Source: Myrica gale (Eukaryota > Streptophyta > Magnoliopsida > Fagales > Myricaceae). From it: a DNA stretch of 64,000 nt. Under the pieces are notes generated by a model, which made no database searches, was not told the origin of the DNA, and saw only the letters and a program-made list of their open reading frames with translations. The stretch spans positions 3,330,501 through 3,394,500 of the forward strand of contig OZ005619.1 in assembly GCA_963930655.1 (NCBI GenBank), in the 5' to 3' direction. Shown here piece by piece: positions 23,234 to 35,658 of this stretch; the first letter of the stretch is position 1; every line of letters starts with the position of its first letter. The position numbers and the translations under genes are program-made.

Positions 23234-24549
23234 TGTAATTCTTATGATTAAGGCAACTCAAGAGGAAGGTGAATGGGGTTTCAAAACTTTTTCGAAACTC
23301 ACCTTATAGAAAGTGTTTGCTAGCTATAAGTCTCATAAAGAGAAACGGTTGCAATAAAAGATAAAATGCAAGAATATATATTGCAACTCAAATATAGAAA
23401 TAAAACTTAGAACAATATACTAGTAGCACAATGTAAGGAGATAAGGGAAAGAGAAGCAAACACAAGATTTTTAGGTGGTTCCGCAAACCCGCCTACATCC
23501 ACCCCTCAAGCTCCTTCACCGAGCCTTGAGGTTTCTCCACTATGCTCCCTTCAACAAAGGGAAATATTTCCTTACACTTAAGCTTTGAGAAACACTTATT
23601 CAAGCTTCAAAAATGAGTTTGAAAACAAACCTCTACAAACTCCTTTTTTCGATGAACAACTCTCACCGAAAGGAAACAAGAGAATCATTCTCTTAGAAGT
23701 GTATAAGGATGAACGAAAATGCTCACTAAAACTCCCTTGATGGAGTAGATGTTACAATGAGAAATTTATATCTCTTAGGTTTCACACAATAACAAGGATG
23801 TGAACGTGATGATTATGTGTGAATGATGTTCGAAGAAGGATTTAGAAGTTTTTTATCACTCTTATCCTTGGTAAAATGTCTTTGGTCGTTCAACATCTTT
23901 TAAAAAGCATATGGATGACTTTATTTAGACCTCATAAGAAAAATAGTCGTTAATAATTGTTGGAAGTCGATCTGTTAAAAATTCACGACAAGTCGGTCGA
24001 TCGCTACATGAGTCAGTCGACTGCTGTAGGTTTATGTTAAACCCAAAGGTTGTAATGTCAGAATTCAGAACAGTTATATTTTCAAAAACAACCGGTTGAC
24101 TGCTACACCAAGCGGTCATAGGTCGGTCGACCTCTACAACTTAAGAACATGATCCGGTTGATTTAAAAATACGATTTTGACCAACTTAAAATACTCAATT
24201 TTAAACAATAATTTCTCATAACTAAATAAAAAGTTTGAGAGTTTAATTGGGATAATTTGAAGCCATTAAAACATTTTTAATCTTCAAAACAAAGTGGTAA
24301 AACGGTTTATGCAAGTTTTGAAGAAATATGCAAGTGTGTGGTTCAAATCCTTGTTAAAGATGAAGTCTAGAGTTACAAAAGTTACCCCAACACTTTGAGT
24401 CTTCACTTTAAGAGCACTTCCATTGAATGAGATGTTGCTTGATCGCTCCGTGCTCATTCTGGATCTTCTTTGCATCACATCACATCACATCACATCTCAA
24501 TTACTTTTATTATTATCATCAAAACATTGATTGTGACTAAAAGCCAACA
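23234..24549 (-). mobile_element. Solo LTR of a Copia-type element
   Basis: Fossil LTR of about 1.3 kb in minus orientation: it reads TGTTGGCTTTTAGTC at its 5' end, and the other end has the CCTCTTG-TTGCC block that typically precedes the primer-binding site in Copia elements. It aligns along its length with the LTR at 38759-40032. A 7-bp match (ATCAACA) lies at 23226-23232 and 24550-24556, close to both ends. No internal region adjoins it, so it is a solo LTR, formed by recombination and nested in the second MULE. Divergence from the other copy suggests it is not recent. Confidence 0.75.
24477..24496 (+). repeat. CATCA microsatellite
   Basis: Four tandem CATCA units at the edge of the solo LTR; the other LTR of the family lacks this expansion. 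Confidence 0.8.
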
Positions 24550-25571
24550 ATCAACACCCCTGCGGATTGTGAGAAACCCTTTATAACCAGCCAAAGTGCA
24601 ATCCTCGATGGACTCTAGGAATCTTGTCTTACTTTTGATTGAGTGGCAATTTCAAAGTTTCCTTTTTCTTTGAGCTTCCATATTTTTCTCTTCAAGTTTC
24701 CATTTCCGAGCTTCCAAATTTTTGTTAAATGAGACATTGTGAAAATATTGATTTGTGAAATTAATTGTCCAAAATGACACTTGGTGGCCTGTGCTCCATC
24801 TCAGAATTGGTAACCACTAACTTATGATCAATAAGTTCACCATTTTATTCTCTAATCGAAAATATTGTTTTACTTTTCTCCGCCTTTCTCTACTTTTTCT
24901 CTTCACTTGTGTTATGAAATCCCGATTATCCTCTTAAACCCAGGAAGTAACACTGGAGGAGACGCCGATGTGTTCTCTTCTTTCAAATATTCCTCAACCA
25001 TCTCTTTCGCAGACCTTGCAGACAATGGATGAAAATTCAAACTCCATTATGAAATGAACCTTTAACCAATACCCATTTCTCCTCTTAATCCATCTTCCTC
25101 CATTTCTTCCCGATAGTCCACTGAAGAATAAACAAAAACTCCTACCAAAATGATTGGGTGACATCGACCTTGCGGTCGCTCCTTTCCTCATATACATATA
25201 TATCCAAGGTTCGACTGATTTGGGGATCGAAGGGGACATTTGTGATTTGGGGAAGACCTTAATGCCTTGATGGTTGTGTTTATTTTTTTAATGACATGGC
25301 AGGGGATTTTCGGCATGGAGTGTAAGGGAACCACAAGAACATTAGCCTAGGCAGCAAATTGAACATGTGTTCTCTTTCTATTGGTCATGACATGAAAATT
25401 TTAGACAACTCAACAAATTCCGTTAGTTTGGAGATAGATTATGAACGGAGGGGTATTTTTAGGAAATGTACATCACCACAGGGGCAACGAGACAACAAAT
25501 TGAACTCTAAGGCCATATTCAAGAAAAGTCTATGTCACAGGGGCACGCGTAATATTTTAGCCTCAATAATA

Positions 25572-27450
25572 TGTGATTTTATTTTTACACATTTATGTTT
25601 TTTAGAGACAATCTAGTTATAAAATGTTTGGATGCTTTAAAAATGATTCGTGGCAATGTTAAATTTTATTAATTTTTACCGGAGGACGTGAAAAAAGGGA
25701 TGTTGTTTAATAAAAAAAATGGTAAGATTTGTAGGATTTTTTTATAGAATTCTGAATATTTATGTAGATTAGAATTTTAAAGGTTTTTGTGTAAATATTG
25801 TTGTAAAATTTTAAAAATATTTAATTTTTATTGGAGTTTGTAAAAAGATGTAGAGAAAGATGATTTGATGTAATTTTTAATAAAAAAATGTTGAAGTTTG
25901 GTAAAAAAAAGTATGAAGAGAGAATATTTGTTATAATTTTTTTTAAAAGGTATTGAAGTTTGTGTAAAAAATTGTTAAAGTTTGTGTTAAAGGTATTGGT
26001 GTTTATGTAAGATTTTTTGAGATTTTTTTTTTTTTGTGTTGAGAATTATGTCTTCTTATTCCTCAAACTCCATTTGTATTCCTTTCATTGGGAAACATTA
26101 TTTAGCTTGGGAATTACATTTCAACTTTCTTGTTACAGGTGGTGCCATATTGATGGTAGTGATAGTTTTATGAATTTTGTTGCATTCATTTGTAGTCTAG
26201 AATATTTTGAAAATGAAACATCCCTACCGTTAAAAAATTTGATTGGCTTACATGGATAAATGTAAAAAATAGATGATTTGATAGATTTTTTTTATTAAAG
26301 TGTTGAAATTGGTTAAAAAATATATATAGAGATCATTGTAAAAATGTTGTTCACTAAAAATTTAATTTTTTTTATTTGGTACCCAAAACTTTTAAAATTA
26401 AAAAATCTTCAATTTTATTTTGCTAAAAAGGGCGATCTGGTAAAAATTATTCACATGACATTCTCTGTGTTATTTTCCTTCCTAATTTTCTAATTGTGCA
26501 GAATTATTCAAAAGCTCCTTTTTCTAATATAAAAGTCAGTGTTAAATACATCAACTACTAATTTCATTACATATTATCCTTCAACTACCAATCATTCACA
26601 CTGTTCACTCTACCTCTACCTCTAATCTATCAACTTATAATCATTTACACTTTGCACCCTCACCGTTAATTTAGACAAAAATTATTATTTTTGCCAGTGA
26701 AATAGTAATTATTTTAAATTATTTTGTCCAAATTAATGATGAAAAGTGTAAAATGTAAAGTTGGTAGTTCGAAATGTCTGGAGTGCAAAATGCTTTTTTT
26801 TAATAAAAGTAAACAAACAGGTCCATTTATTTTTTTAATAAAAAACAGACATGTACTACTGCTAATAGAGAACAGAACATTCCCTATGCTCATTACATGG
26901 ACCTCAATTGTCATTACGTTGACAGTGCACGCATATGTTTCCCAATGTTCTCATTTGTACATCCCACACTTTTCCGTAACATCTAACCCAACATGATGCC
27001 AGTAAGTCATGCTCTATTAACGTAGATGGTTTAAGAATGTTGGCTCGTCCTTACCACGTTTAGTAGTTGCAGAAATCGTTAAAATACAATTTCATAACGA
27101 AAATAATGAGAGACTATACATTACTCCCTAAAGTAACCATCAAATCCTGCTCAGCACCCCGTCCTGCATCCTAAGCCCACAAAAAAAGTAACAAAATCCT
27201 CTTCTAATCACCGACATTCTCTATAAGCGAGAGGAGGGGGGGGGGGGGCATCAAAGTGAACCCAATAGGTAGGACCAAAATTATGCAGCTGTGGAAGCCC
27301 TGAGAAACATCACAAGGAACAGCACAGGAGGGGAGAAAACAGTTCCATCATAATGTTGCTCTCTTTTTGGACATGCACCTGATACTATCAATTTCCGGTA
27401 ATGAGTTGTGTGATACAATGAAACTGATCTTTTTTGGACTTCTTAAGGAT
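25572..27450. other. AT-rich intergenic DNA downstream of the VAR3/OZ-like gene
   Basis: No gene is visible. Repeated blocks with runs like TTTGTGTAAA and AAATTTTAAAA resemble degraded MITEs. A G-run of about 13 bases occurs near 27237. The last 400 bp before the stop codon at 27451 are the presumed 3' untranslated region of the zinc-finger gene. Confidence 0.5.
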
Positions 27451-30400
27451 CTAATAGTTAGGCCGCTTCCATAACTGCTCCTCGTACTCGGAAGCTGCTG
27501 CTGCATCTTTGGGGCGTTCGCAGTGGCACTTGAGGCAAGCAGTGTTCCTTCTGTAATTTAAGAAATCACATCTACAGAAAGTAACCCATGCGTTAATGAA
27601 TTCTTAAGTTAAGCTTGAAATCCAATGTCACCCATTTGTGAGTTTAGTGTGTGTGCGTGCGCGCGCGCATGGAATAGAGAGATCAAGACTCACGAGGGGC
27701 ATTCCCATTCTCCAGGATTTAGCTGTCGTTTAGGCCTCAGCTCTCTGCAGCGTTTGCACTTCATATTGCTAGCAAAGTTCATGAACGAACACCTGCAGAA
27801 AGAAGCTAAAAAATAAGGATGGAAGCAATTCACAAGCAAACAGCATATCAAAACAAAAAAAAACTGAGTGACAACACCAAAGAGATTGTGCTTGATCATC
27901 TTCACAACTTCCACTGTAACCCAAGTAGAGACCAACATGATATTTTTACTTCTTACTTCATTATCATGTTATTGAAAAGAAGAAAAAATTATAGTATAAC
28001 ATTCTCACACCAACAAACCATAATGGATATATTTTCATAGTGGAAACTCAACGAAACATTATGTTGTAGCTAATTAGAACTTTCACAGAGGAACCACAAT
28101 AAGAGACTATAGGTGCCTAGAAAGTTCTTTAAAGAAACATGGTATTGAAGCCTTATTTATCCAAAGTTTCATCTCTCACATGCGGGCACAATGAATAGTG
28201 TCCAGTACATATAAATGCAGAATAACTCTTCCAGTTTGGTTTGCAGAAGATAGCATTGATCAGATCACAATAGATCCAATGCCTAACCCCAAATTCCCCA
28301 GACCCCACTCCTACCCTGCGAACGAAAGCTAGTGCAAGGCAAATACATAGCTGCTACCAAAATGATCAAAACAAGAAGCGATTAATAAAGCAGAACTACA
28401 CTAACATTAGTAGTGGATATGAATTATACAGATAAATGCTGATCTAATTTCTCATTAGAAAGACAAGAAGAATAGGAAACATACTGCGGGCAGTTCCAAT
28501 CTCCTTTTTTCATTTCAATCTCATCAGCACTAACCCTCTTTGGTCCCTCTGTTTTGCACTTCAGGCAACGTATATTTCTCGAAAAATTCATGAAGGTGCA
28601 TCTGCAATAACAATGAGGGCATCAATCAGAAACAATGAATTTCTTGTAACATGTAGAACAGAAGAACTTCATGTCAGCATATTTTGAGGAAAAAAGAAAA
28701 CAAGGTGGGAGAGAGAGAAGGATTAGTCCATCAAGGGTACCATTGGCAATAGCATCTCAAAACATAATGTGAAATCCATCATTATACGTGGATGCAAAAG
28801 CTTATACGGTGTAATATAATACTGTATCTGCTAACATCCATTGGCATGTATTACATTGAGAAAACACTCACTCATGAGAACACAAAAAAACAAAACAATA
28901 TGATACTTCCAAAAGCAAGCATCCGCCCACACAAATATAAAAAGGAATGATTGAAGTTTCAATACCATCATCTTGGCATCAAAGAATGTCAATTAAATGC
29001 AATTGCTTCCCTCCTTCCAAATAGGTCATACAAATCAAACAAGAGCTGCATTCCACATGAAACCACAACAATCTCAACCAAATGTTCCTCTCCAAAAGGT
29101 AGACATCAATAATTTGTTGCATCATCCATCATACCCCAAACGTCGAGAATATGAAACAGACCATAACTACCCTTAATCTACCATGGAAACTGTTTAAGGC
29201 TGGAGACTCTCAACATCTCAGACTTACCATTGTGAAATGTGATTGAACTATTGAAGAGAATAAAGATATCACATAAAATTCCCTGAACATTCTGAAAGCA
29301 GTATATATAATGAGTCTTCCCTACCAACAATTGGGAATCACACACCAGTTGATATGACTCCTAACCTGAATACAGCGGACATCCATTTACCTCAACTGTT
29401 CATGAAAATTGAAATGATCCAAGGTAATAAAAAAAAAAAGAAATTACAACTTTCAGCACAAATCATCGTCCGCCATATATCCATATACACCCAACTAAGG
29501 TTTATAGCCAATATGGGTACTCAATAAGACATGAACCCTATGTTAACAGTTAGAAAGATGCAAACTAAGGGCACCTAACATCCAAGAGTAAAGCATATAG
29601 TCACATCCATGCCACGAAATTAAACTAAGCGGCAACAATGATGAATCACCATAGAAAAATATTTCTCACAATTCAAGGCATTTTCAGGGGATTGACTAAG
29701 CACTACCATCAATTGAAGAATCATAAAGCCAAATTTAGACCAAAAAAGAGCATAATAAACTGTGATTAAGTGGTTGTCAATATAACACAAGGAACTTACT
29801 TAGGACAGGTCCAATCTCCTATTTTCATTTCAACATCACCTGCACCAACTCCTTTAGGGCCGTCTTCACTGCATTTCAGGCACCGAATATTTCTAGAAAA
29901 GTTCAAAAAATTGCATCTGCAACAAGATAGCAAGGGCATCAGTTCAAGGACAAGTAAAATCAAACAAGATAGTTTGGAAACCAACGGTTGGACTATTACA
30001 AGCACAATAGGAAGAAGGAAATGCAATGTTAAAAACTCAAGACATCTTAATGTGAGAGTTGGTAATGAACAATCATACAAATGAAAAATCCCAATGAACC
30101 TCCCCAGTTTTCAAGAGCATTCACGCTATGCCATCATTTTAAAGGTCAAACTTTAGTGAGTATGACACAGGCACGGCAAAAATTATAATAAATAGATTAA
30201 TAAAAAACCATTGATCTCCTAAAATTATTATTCTCTATACTAAATTTCCAATTCAAACAGTTAAGACAAATTGCTGATGCTCTTGAACAACTTCAGTTTA
30301 CAAACCTAAAGAAATCACAATAGAGAAACAGCAGAAACACCACAGATTGAAAAATAATCAGAACAATGTCCCTATAACAGACAACAATCGAATTCAGGAA

Positions 30401-32944
30401 GACAAGGAGTTTGAGGACAGCTCCTTTTTTTCTAGAATATTAGCGATATATGTGGCTACTTTTGGTTATCTTTTACCTTGGTACCACCCTACACTTGCTT
30501 CAGGTCATCAAAGTACACAAAAACAGGCTTCCGGAAATAAACCCTAGAAACCCCAAAATAAGTAAAAGTGGAACGTGAGAACAAAAAAAAAATCATCAAA
30601 AAGGGGGGGGGGGGAAGGAAAGAAAAGAAACTTGATCACATGATGCAATACATGTCTAGCTGCAGATTTATGACAAGGCCTCACCTATCTCATGGTTCCA
30701 TAAAATTGAGAGTTTGAGGTAATCAAAAGTAGAACAGAAGACAATTCAGAGAATTTTGTCACTTTCATGATGAATACACGGAAGGAAATAGCTGCTCCCC
30801 ATATCTAGATCCATTCAATTCCAACTAAAGCTGGGATTCAAACCTAACGCTCTAGTAAATACTTCAATATATGCAAACAGTTTTACTTCAAGCACATATA
30901 TTCTTCTGGGGTTCCCTTTCTGCAGTCTCCAGAATGACTCCTAATCAACGATTGGGCAACACTGAATAGTTTTCTTCAACAAATGTTATTGCTAACTCTT
31001 CTTGAACTGAACAGACACACCATTAAGATTTTCAGCTTTCTTTACTTTTCGTTCTCTTTACGACTTAAATACTCTAACTTCCGACTACAAGACTTCCCCC
31101 ACTTACATAATTAAGCAAAACACAGGTCATTATGTTAAACATGTCACAAAAACACAAGCATCTGGACACACAAAAACACATAACTAAGAAACTTTAAATG
31201 CAACTCACTTGGGACACATCCAATCCCCTCTCTGTATTTCAACATCTTGAGACAGTTTATCATCCATGAAATTCACAGAGTCTTCCTTTTGTTTTCGTAT
31301 TTTAACAGCAGGCTTTGGAAGTACTGGATCAGGGGATGCTTCACTCAGTTCAATTAACTCAGAGAAGAGTTTCCTTGTGGATGATTCAATTACATCTCTA
31401 CCAGGAGGTTTCTCTCGTCCTAAAATAACAAGTGGATCTAATGCGTAGAACAACAGTATACGCACAATATCCACAGTACGGGCAGCTGCTTCATTTTCCT
31501 TTAGAATAACATAAGCTCTATCACAGGATCCCCGCAGGACGCAAGTGCTACAAACCTGGAAATAAGTGAAGCTGTCATATGCTTAGGCAAGGAAATGACT
31601 TCTCAAATATGAAAATAAGAAAAAGAAAAAGAATCAAGCACCTTGCTACAGTATAGCCATTTTTATTTTCTCTGATGTATTTTTAAAGTTAAAAAGCAAC
31701 CAATAGAGTCAATAATAGATTTTGTAAATAATGAAGTAACATACATCCCCTTCATCCAATCGCACATAAGCTCTCAACCGTTTTGCTGAATTAACAGCTT
31801 TCCGTAAAAGATTAGGACATCCACCCTCAACTACTGTTTGAATATCCTCTGTAGACAATGATCTGCATAAGACACAGAGAAGAAACGTCAAATTAAAGAC
31901 ATCGTTTTCCAAGCTTAATGCTTATACATGTACTTGGTGGAACTTGCAAGTAATGAAAAACCACTGCCGAGAAATGCCAGCCAAGTTACGGATGAGGATT
32001 GCCCTTATACAACAAAAAAGCAGAACCCTTGCAAGTAATGTGAGGTGTTAGACTGCATTAACATTGCTCTTCAATAAACTTTCAAATAGAATGGAAGAAT
32101 TCAAGCAACCAACGAACACAGGACATGAAATCCGTCTACATGTATTTGTACGACACTATTTTACACATTTTGCCTTACTTCTAAGAAGACACTGTCCTCA
32201 CATGAAAACAGGCCATGGGGGTTATATAACCACGAGTACCCCTTTGAAACAAAGCTTTGCCAATTGAATTTGAAGATTCTCAAGAATTTTGGCAAGGTTA
32301 TCCAGAAATAAAATGCAATTCCACTCATCCAAACCAAAAATCCCTGCTTGTCCAGGTCCACGACCCTAGGAAACTCCTTTTTTTTCAAACAAAATTGAGG
32401 AATGTTGTTTTAAGGCTCCTGATTGTGTTGCTAATATGCCATTTACAAGACACGAAAACTCTCAATGAGGACTCAAGTTTCCTCTGCCACAGTCTCTCAG
32501 GAAACAAAAAGAGCACATAAACAAAGCAAAGGGAACCAACTTAAAGACATCGTAGCGGTCACGAGCGAAGCTGAGGCAAGCGTCCTTGACCAGATTCATG
32601 TCGTTGTAAACGCTCTCCGCGTCTCCGGGACCGATGTCGGCGCCACCCTCTTGTTTGGCCTCCGGAGCCGAAGGGGATTCGACGAAGTAACCCTTGGTCT
32701 TCAAGCGGTCGACGAAGGTCACCCATTCGGGCCACGGGTGGGGTTGGTATTGCTGCTGCTGATGAGGAGAGGAATGGGATCCTGTGCTGTCAGCGGTGAA
32801 TGTATCGACCGCAGCGGAGGTACTGTAACGGAGGAACCGCACGGATTTGGGATGGACGGGCTTGGGGAAGAGAAGCGGGGAGAGTGGTATCGGGATACGC
32901 AGGAAAAGTGCGGTTCCAAAGCATACGAATTTTGAGGCGCACAT
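27451..32944 (-). CDS. VAR3/OZ-family organelle RanBP2 zinc-finger protein
   Basis: Member of the VAR3/OZ family of chloroplast RNA-editing and plastid-development factors (Arabidopsis OZ1-OZ4). Seven minus-strand exons join in frame: 32944-32541, 31862-31745, 31555-31209, 29916-29800, 28601-28485, 27792-27694 and 27571-27451; 1323 nt, 440 residues. The N-terminus is Ser/Arg-rich and fits a transit peptide. The family core follows: WPEWVTFVDRLKTKGYF, NLVKDACLSFARDRYDVF, LLRKAVNSAKRLRAYVRLDE and RTVDIVRILLFYALDPL. Four RanBP2 zinc fingers complete it (GDWMCPKCNFLNFSRNIRCL, then three similar, the last ending LKCHCERPKDA); the stop follows RPNY. Length fits the short members of about 450 residues better than VAR3 itself. 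Each finger is split by a phase-2 intron just before its second cysteine. The gene looks intact. Confidence 0.93.
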
Positions 32945-33640
32945 TTCAGTGGTAGGGAAGGGTTGGGAGAGTAGAGCAAGGTGTGTGGAGGTTTGTTTTT
33001 TTTTTTTTTCTCAGCTTGTGTGGAGGTTTGTTACTTGTTAGTAGATGTCCATGACGGTAGGGATTTATGTCTGAGATGGGAGGTACAAAGGTCGGATGAG
33101 AGGGTTTAGGAGCGAGAGCGGATATTGGTTTAGGAATTCTTTTCTTTTTCTTTCTCCTTCTTGTTTATGACCGAAGAAAAAAGTCTCAACCCAAATACAT
33201 AATTCTGTCGCGTAGGATGGCTAATAAAACCCGTTCGAAGGAAAAGTCCAACACAAATTACAAAATTCCTAGGTCACTGTCTTTTTTTTTAATAAAATAA
33301 AATAGAGAGAATGAAAAAGTGAACAAGTTTGTAAAAAGTGAAAAAAGTTAGTGAAAAAAATTAGAGAAAAAAGTAAAAGAGATAATGAGAATGTGAAAAA
33401 GTTAAATTTTTAGTAAAATTTTGTTAAATTTTTAGTGTAAACAAACACTATGTATCGTATATTAATATCGATATAGTTGATGTTTGTTTCCCCAATAATT
33501 CGTGGTATGAAAATTTTCAACAAAACAAATATACTCCAATATTTTTAACTTTTACACATAACACACTTTGTTTTTCACAAACCCCAATAAATCTAAATAA
33601 AGTAAATATTCTTAAAATTTCAGAAATATTCTTTAAAATT
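32945..33640. other. Upstream region of the VAR3/OZ-like gene
   Basis: Presumed promoter. A T-run near 33000 is flanked by a short duplication of GTGTGGAGGTTTGTT (32976 and 33019). From about 33430 to 33640 lies an AT-rich block resembling sequence at 45060-45190, probably a decayed MITE family shared by both places. Confidence 0.5.
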
Positions 33641-33649
33641 TTGACAAAA

Positions 33650-35658
33650 GTGTAAAACATAAAAACGACTAGAATAACAGAATCCCGTGAGAGGTTCAAA
33701 CGTAAAAATAAGGCGAGCTGGCTCCAGATCTCCACGGAATAGAATGTAGCCATACGACAAAGGATGACGCGTGGTAAGCCTCTGCCATAATCCCACCATA
33801 GAAGAGGCTGAAACATCCTCTGCCTCGAGGCCAGAAAAGGAACCTGACCCCGGGTTAGAAGGCCCACGCAAGACTCTCATGCGCTGAACCAAATGATCCA
33901 CTCCCTTGCCAGTGTTCTCCAGCAGAAGCAAACGTAAATGCAAGATCCAAAACAAAAGGAGAAAGAAAGGAAAAGGGAAATGAAATGAGAGAAGAGCTGA
34001 CTTAAACAGAGCAACAGGCACCGGCGAAAAAGGGAAACAACGAAAGAAACTAGTAGGCATCGCCGTCCAAGGTGGAAGGGTCACAGCCACTGCACACCTC
34101 CTGACACGACGGTTTGAGGAGACCCGAGACATCCCACCCAGATGAAAAAGTAACCAAAACTACCCAGACCCTAGAAAGAGTACGGAGAGCACAACTTGCA
34201 CATTCCATTGAGAGGAGCCATATACAAAAGAGAGAAGCCAAGTCTGAGCAGGAGGGTCAGATTTGATAACAACATTCACAAAATAATTACTACAGTTACT
34301 AATGTCTAAAAGAACACCTCTCTTCCACGCCACTGCCAGTCCTCCTCGTCGACCCTGCGGAGGTACTTCAAAAAAATCCTCGTAACCCAACTGCTGCAAC
34401 TTAGGACGAACTCCCATGATTTTGGTCTCAGACAAACATATAACCTCTGGAAGATGAGAACTCAACACCTTCCGCAAGTATCGAACTGCCGCGGGGCGAC
34501 CAAAGCCACGACAGTTCCAATATAACAACTTCATGACTGGGGTGGGGGCAAGTTAAGGCCCGCCACCCCGGCCGTCGATGCAATAGCCTCGTTCTCAGCT
34601 GCAATAGCTAACTCCGTTCCCCGGTCAAGTTTAACTCCACTGCCATTGTGCCTGCTGATCTGTAGTGGCGACTTGTGCTTGAACGAACAATGCCTTCGAC
34701 CTTTGTTCACTCGTTGTGAATCTGGAACAAGGGTACAGAGGGGACGTAGAAGGTGCACAGCCCCCGGTTTCAGTGGTGACGTGGAGGGACTTTCAGTTAT
34801 CTCGTCAGGCCTTGGGTCCTTTGAAATACATTTACGTGCGTCCCCCACCCCACTAGGCCCCATGTGGTACCATCCCTCTTGCTCCCCTGTCCGTGTAACC
34901 AACATGGGCTGGTAAAGTCTCACAAGGCCACTGTTATGTTCGGGAACACGACTAGGCGTGGGGTCCAAAGTGGCCCAAATAATTGGGCTCCCCTTAGGCC
35001 TAACAAAGTCAGCTTGGCCCTCATGTTGCGCTCTCATATCAGCCACTTTGTATGCGTGAATATCACGTTGCCCATCACTCAATCCCAGGTGACCCTCTGC
35101 CTTAGCGCCATGACTTGTCGAATCAACATCATGCACGTCCCGAAGTTTCTGCATGAGATCTTTGCACAGCATGGCCAGCGTACAACAAGCCATCTCTGGG
35201 TCTGGGTCCGCCCAGGTGATCGCATTGTCAACCTCTTGCTGTGCAGGCCCTTTTCCAATGGCCGCAGATACGTCAGTCTTGTTGCTGTCACCTACCACTA
35301 GGGGAGGGGACATGTTACGTAGGGCAGGCACACCGTTGGGAACTGGGACACCCCGATCATCGGCAACCGCTGGAGCGCGACCACCCTCCTGCACTGGCGG
35401 CGTCGCCACCACAAGTGCGGTAGCTGGATCACTGGAAATCAACTCCCTTTCCTTCGTATGCATAGAGTGAAAGAGCTCTGAATCCGACTGAGGAAGGTGC
35501 GCAGAGAAGTTTTCCAGCTTCAAGCTCACCTGAGAAGAACTTCCACAATTTGAACCCATGTCGCCTGCATCCAGGGCCCGAAAGTGACTTCATCAAAGCT
35601 CACGTCCTCCTTCAAACACACCGCCTGCAGGTGTGTCTGAGCAGGAGGGTCAGATTTG
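33650..35658 (-). mobile_element. Inverted 5' part of a LINE (ORF1-like and endonuclease)
   Basis: Reading on the minus strand, a long Pro/Ser-rich frame (35559-34531) is followed directly by the start of an apurinic-type LINE endonuclease at 34534: MKLLYWNCRGFGRP, then VICLSETKI, then RGGLAVAWKRG and FVYGSSQWN. This is the standard order of plant L1-type elements. The endonuclease is cut short near 34170; the remaining DNA to about 33650 has an open frame I cannot assign. The part is inverted relative to the reverse-transcriptase tail at 35659-36852. Confidence 0.75.

Larger units (their letters stand above)
22792..25562. mobile_element. Second MULE, adjacent, hosting a solo LTR
   Basis: A 2771-bp element. 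Inverted repeats of about 270 bp (22792-23060 and 25295-25562) begin GGCTAAAATATTAC; the right end also shows the ACGCGTGCCCC block seen in the first MULE. It is flanked by TTAATAATA at 22783-22791 and TCAATAATA at 25563-25571, 8 of 9 bases alike. Removing the solo LTR leaves about 1.45 kb. No transposase was recognised. The right interior (about 24560-25290) has open stretches on the minus strand that look coding but match no family I know. Confidence 0.87.
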
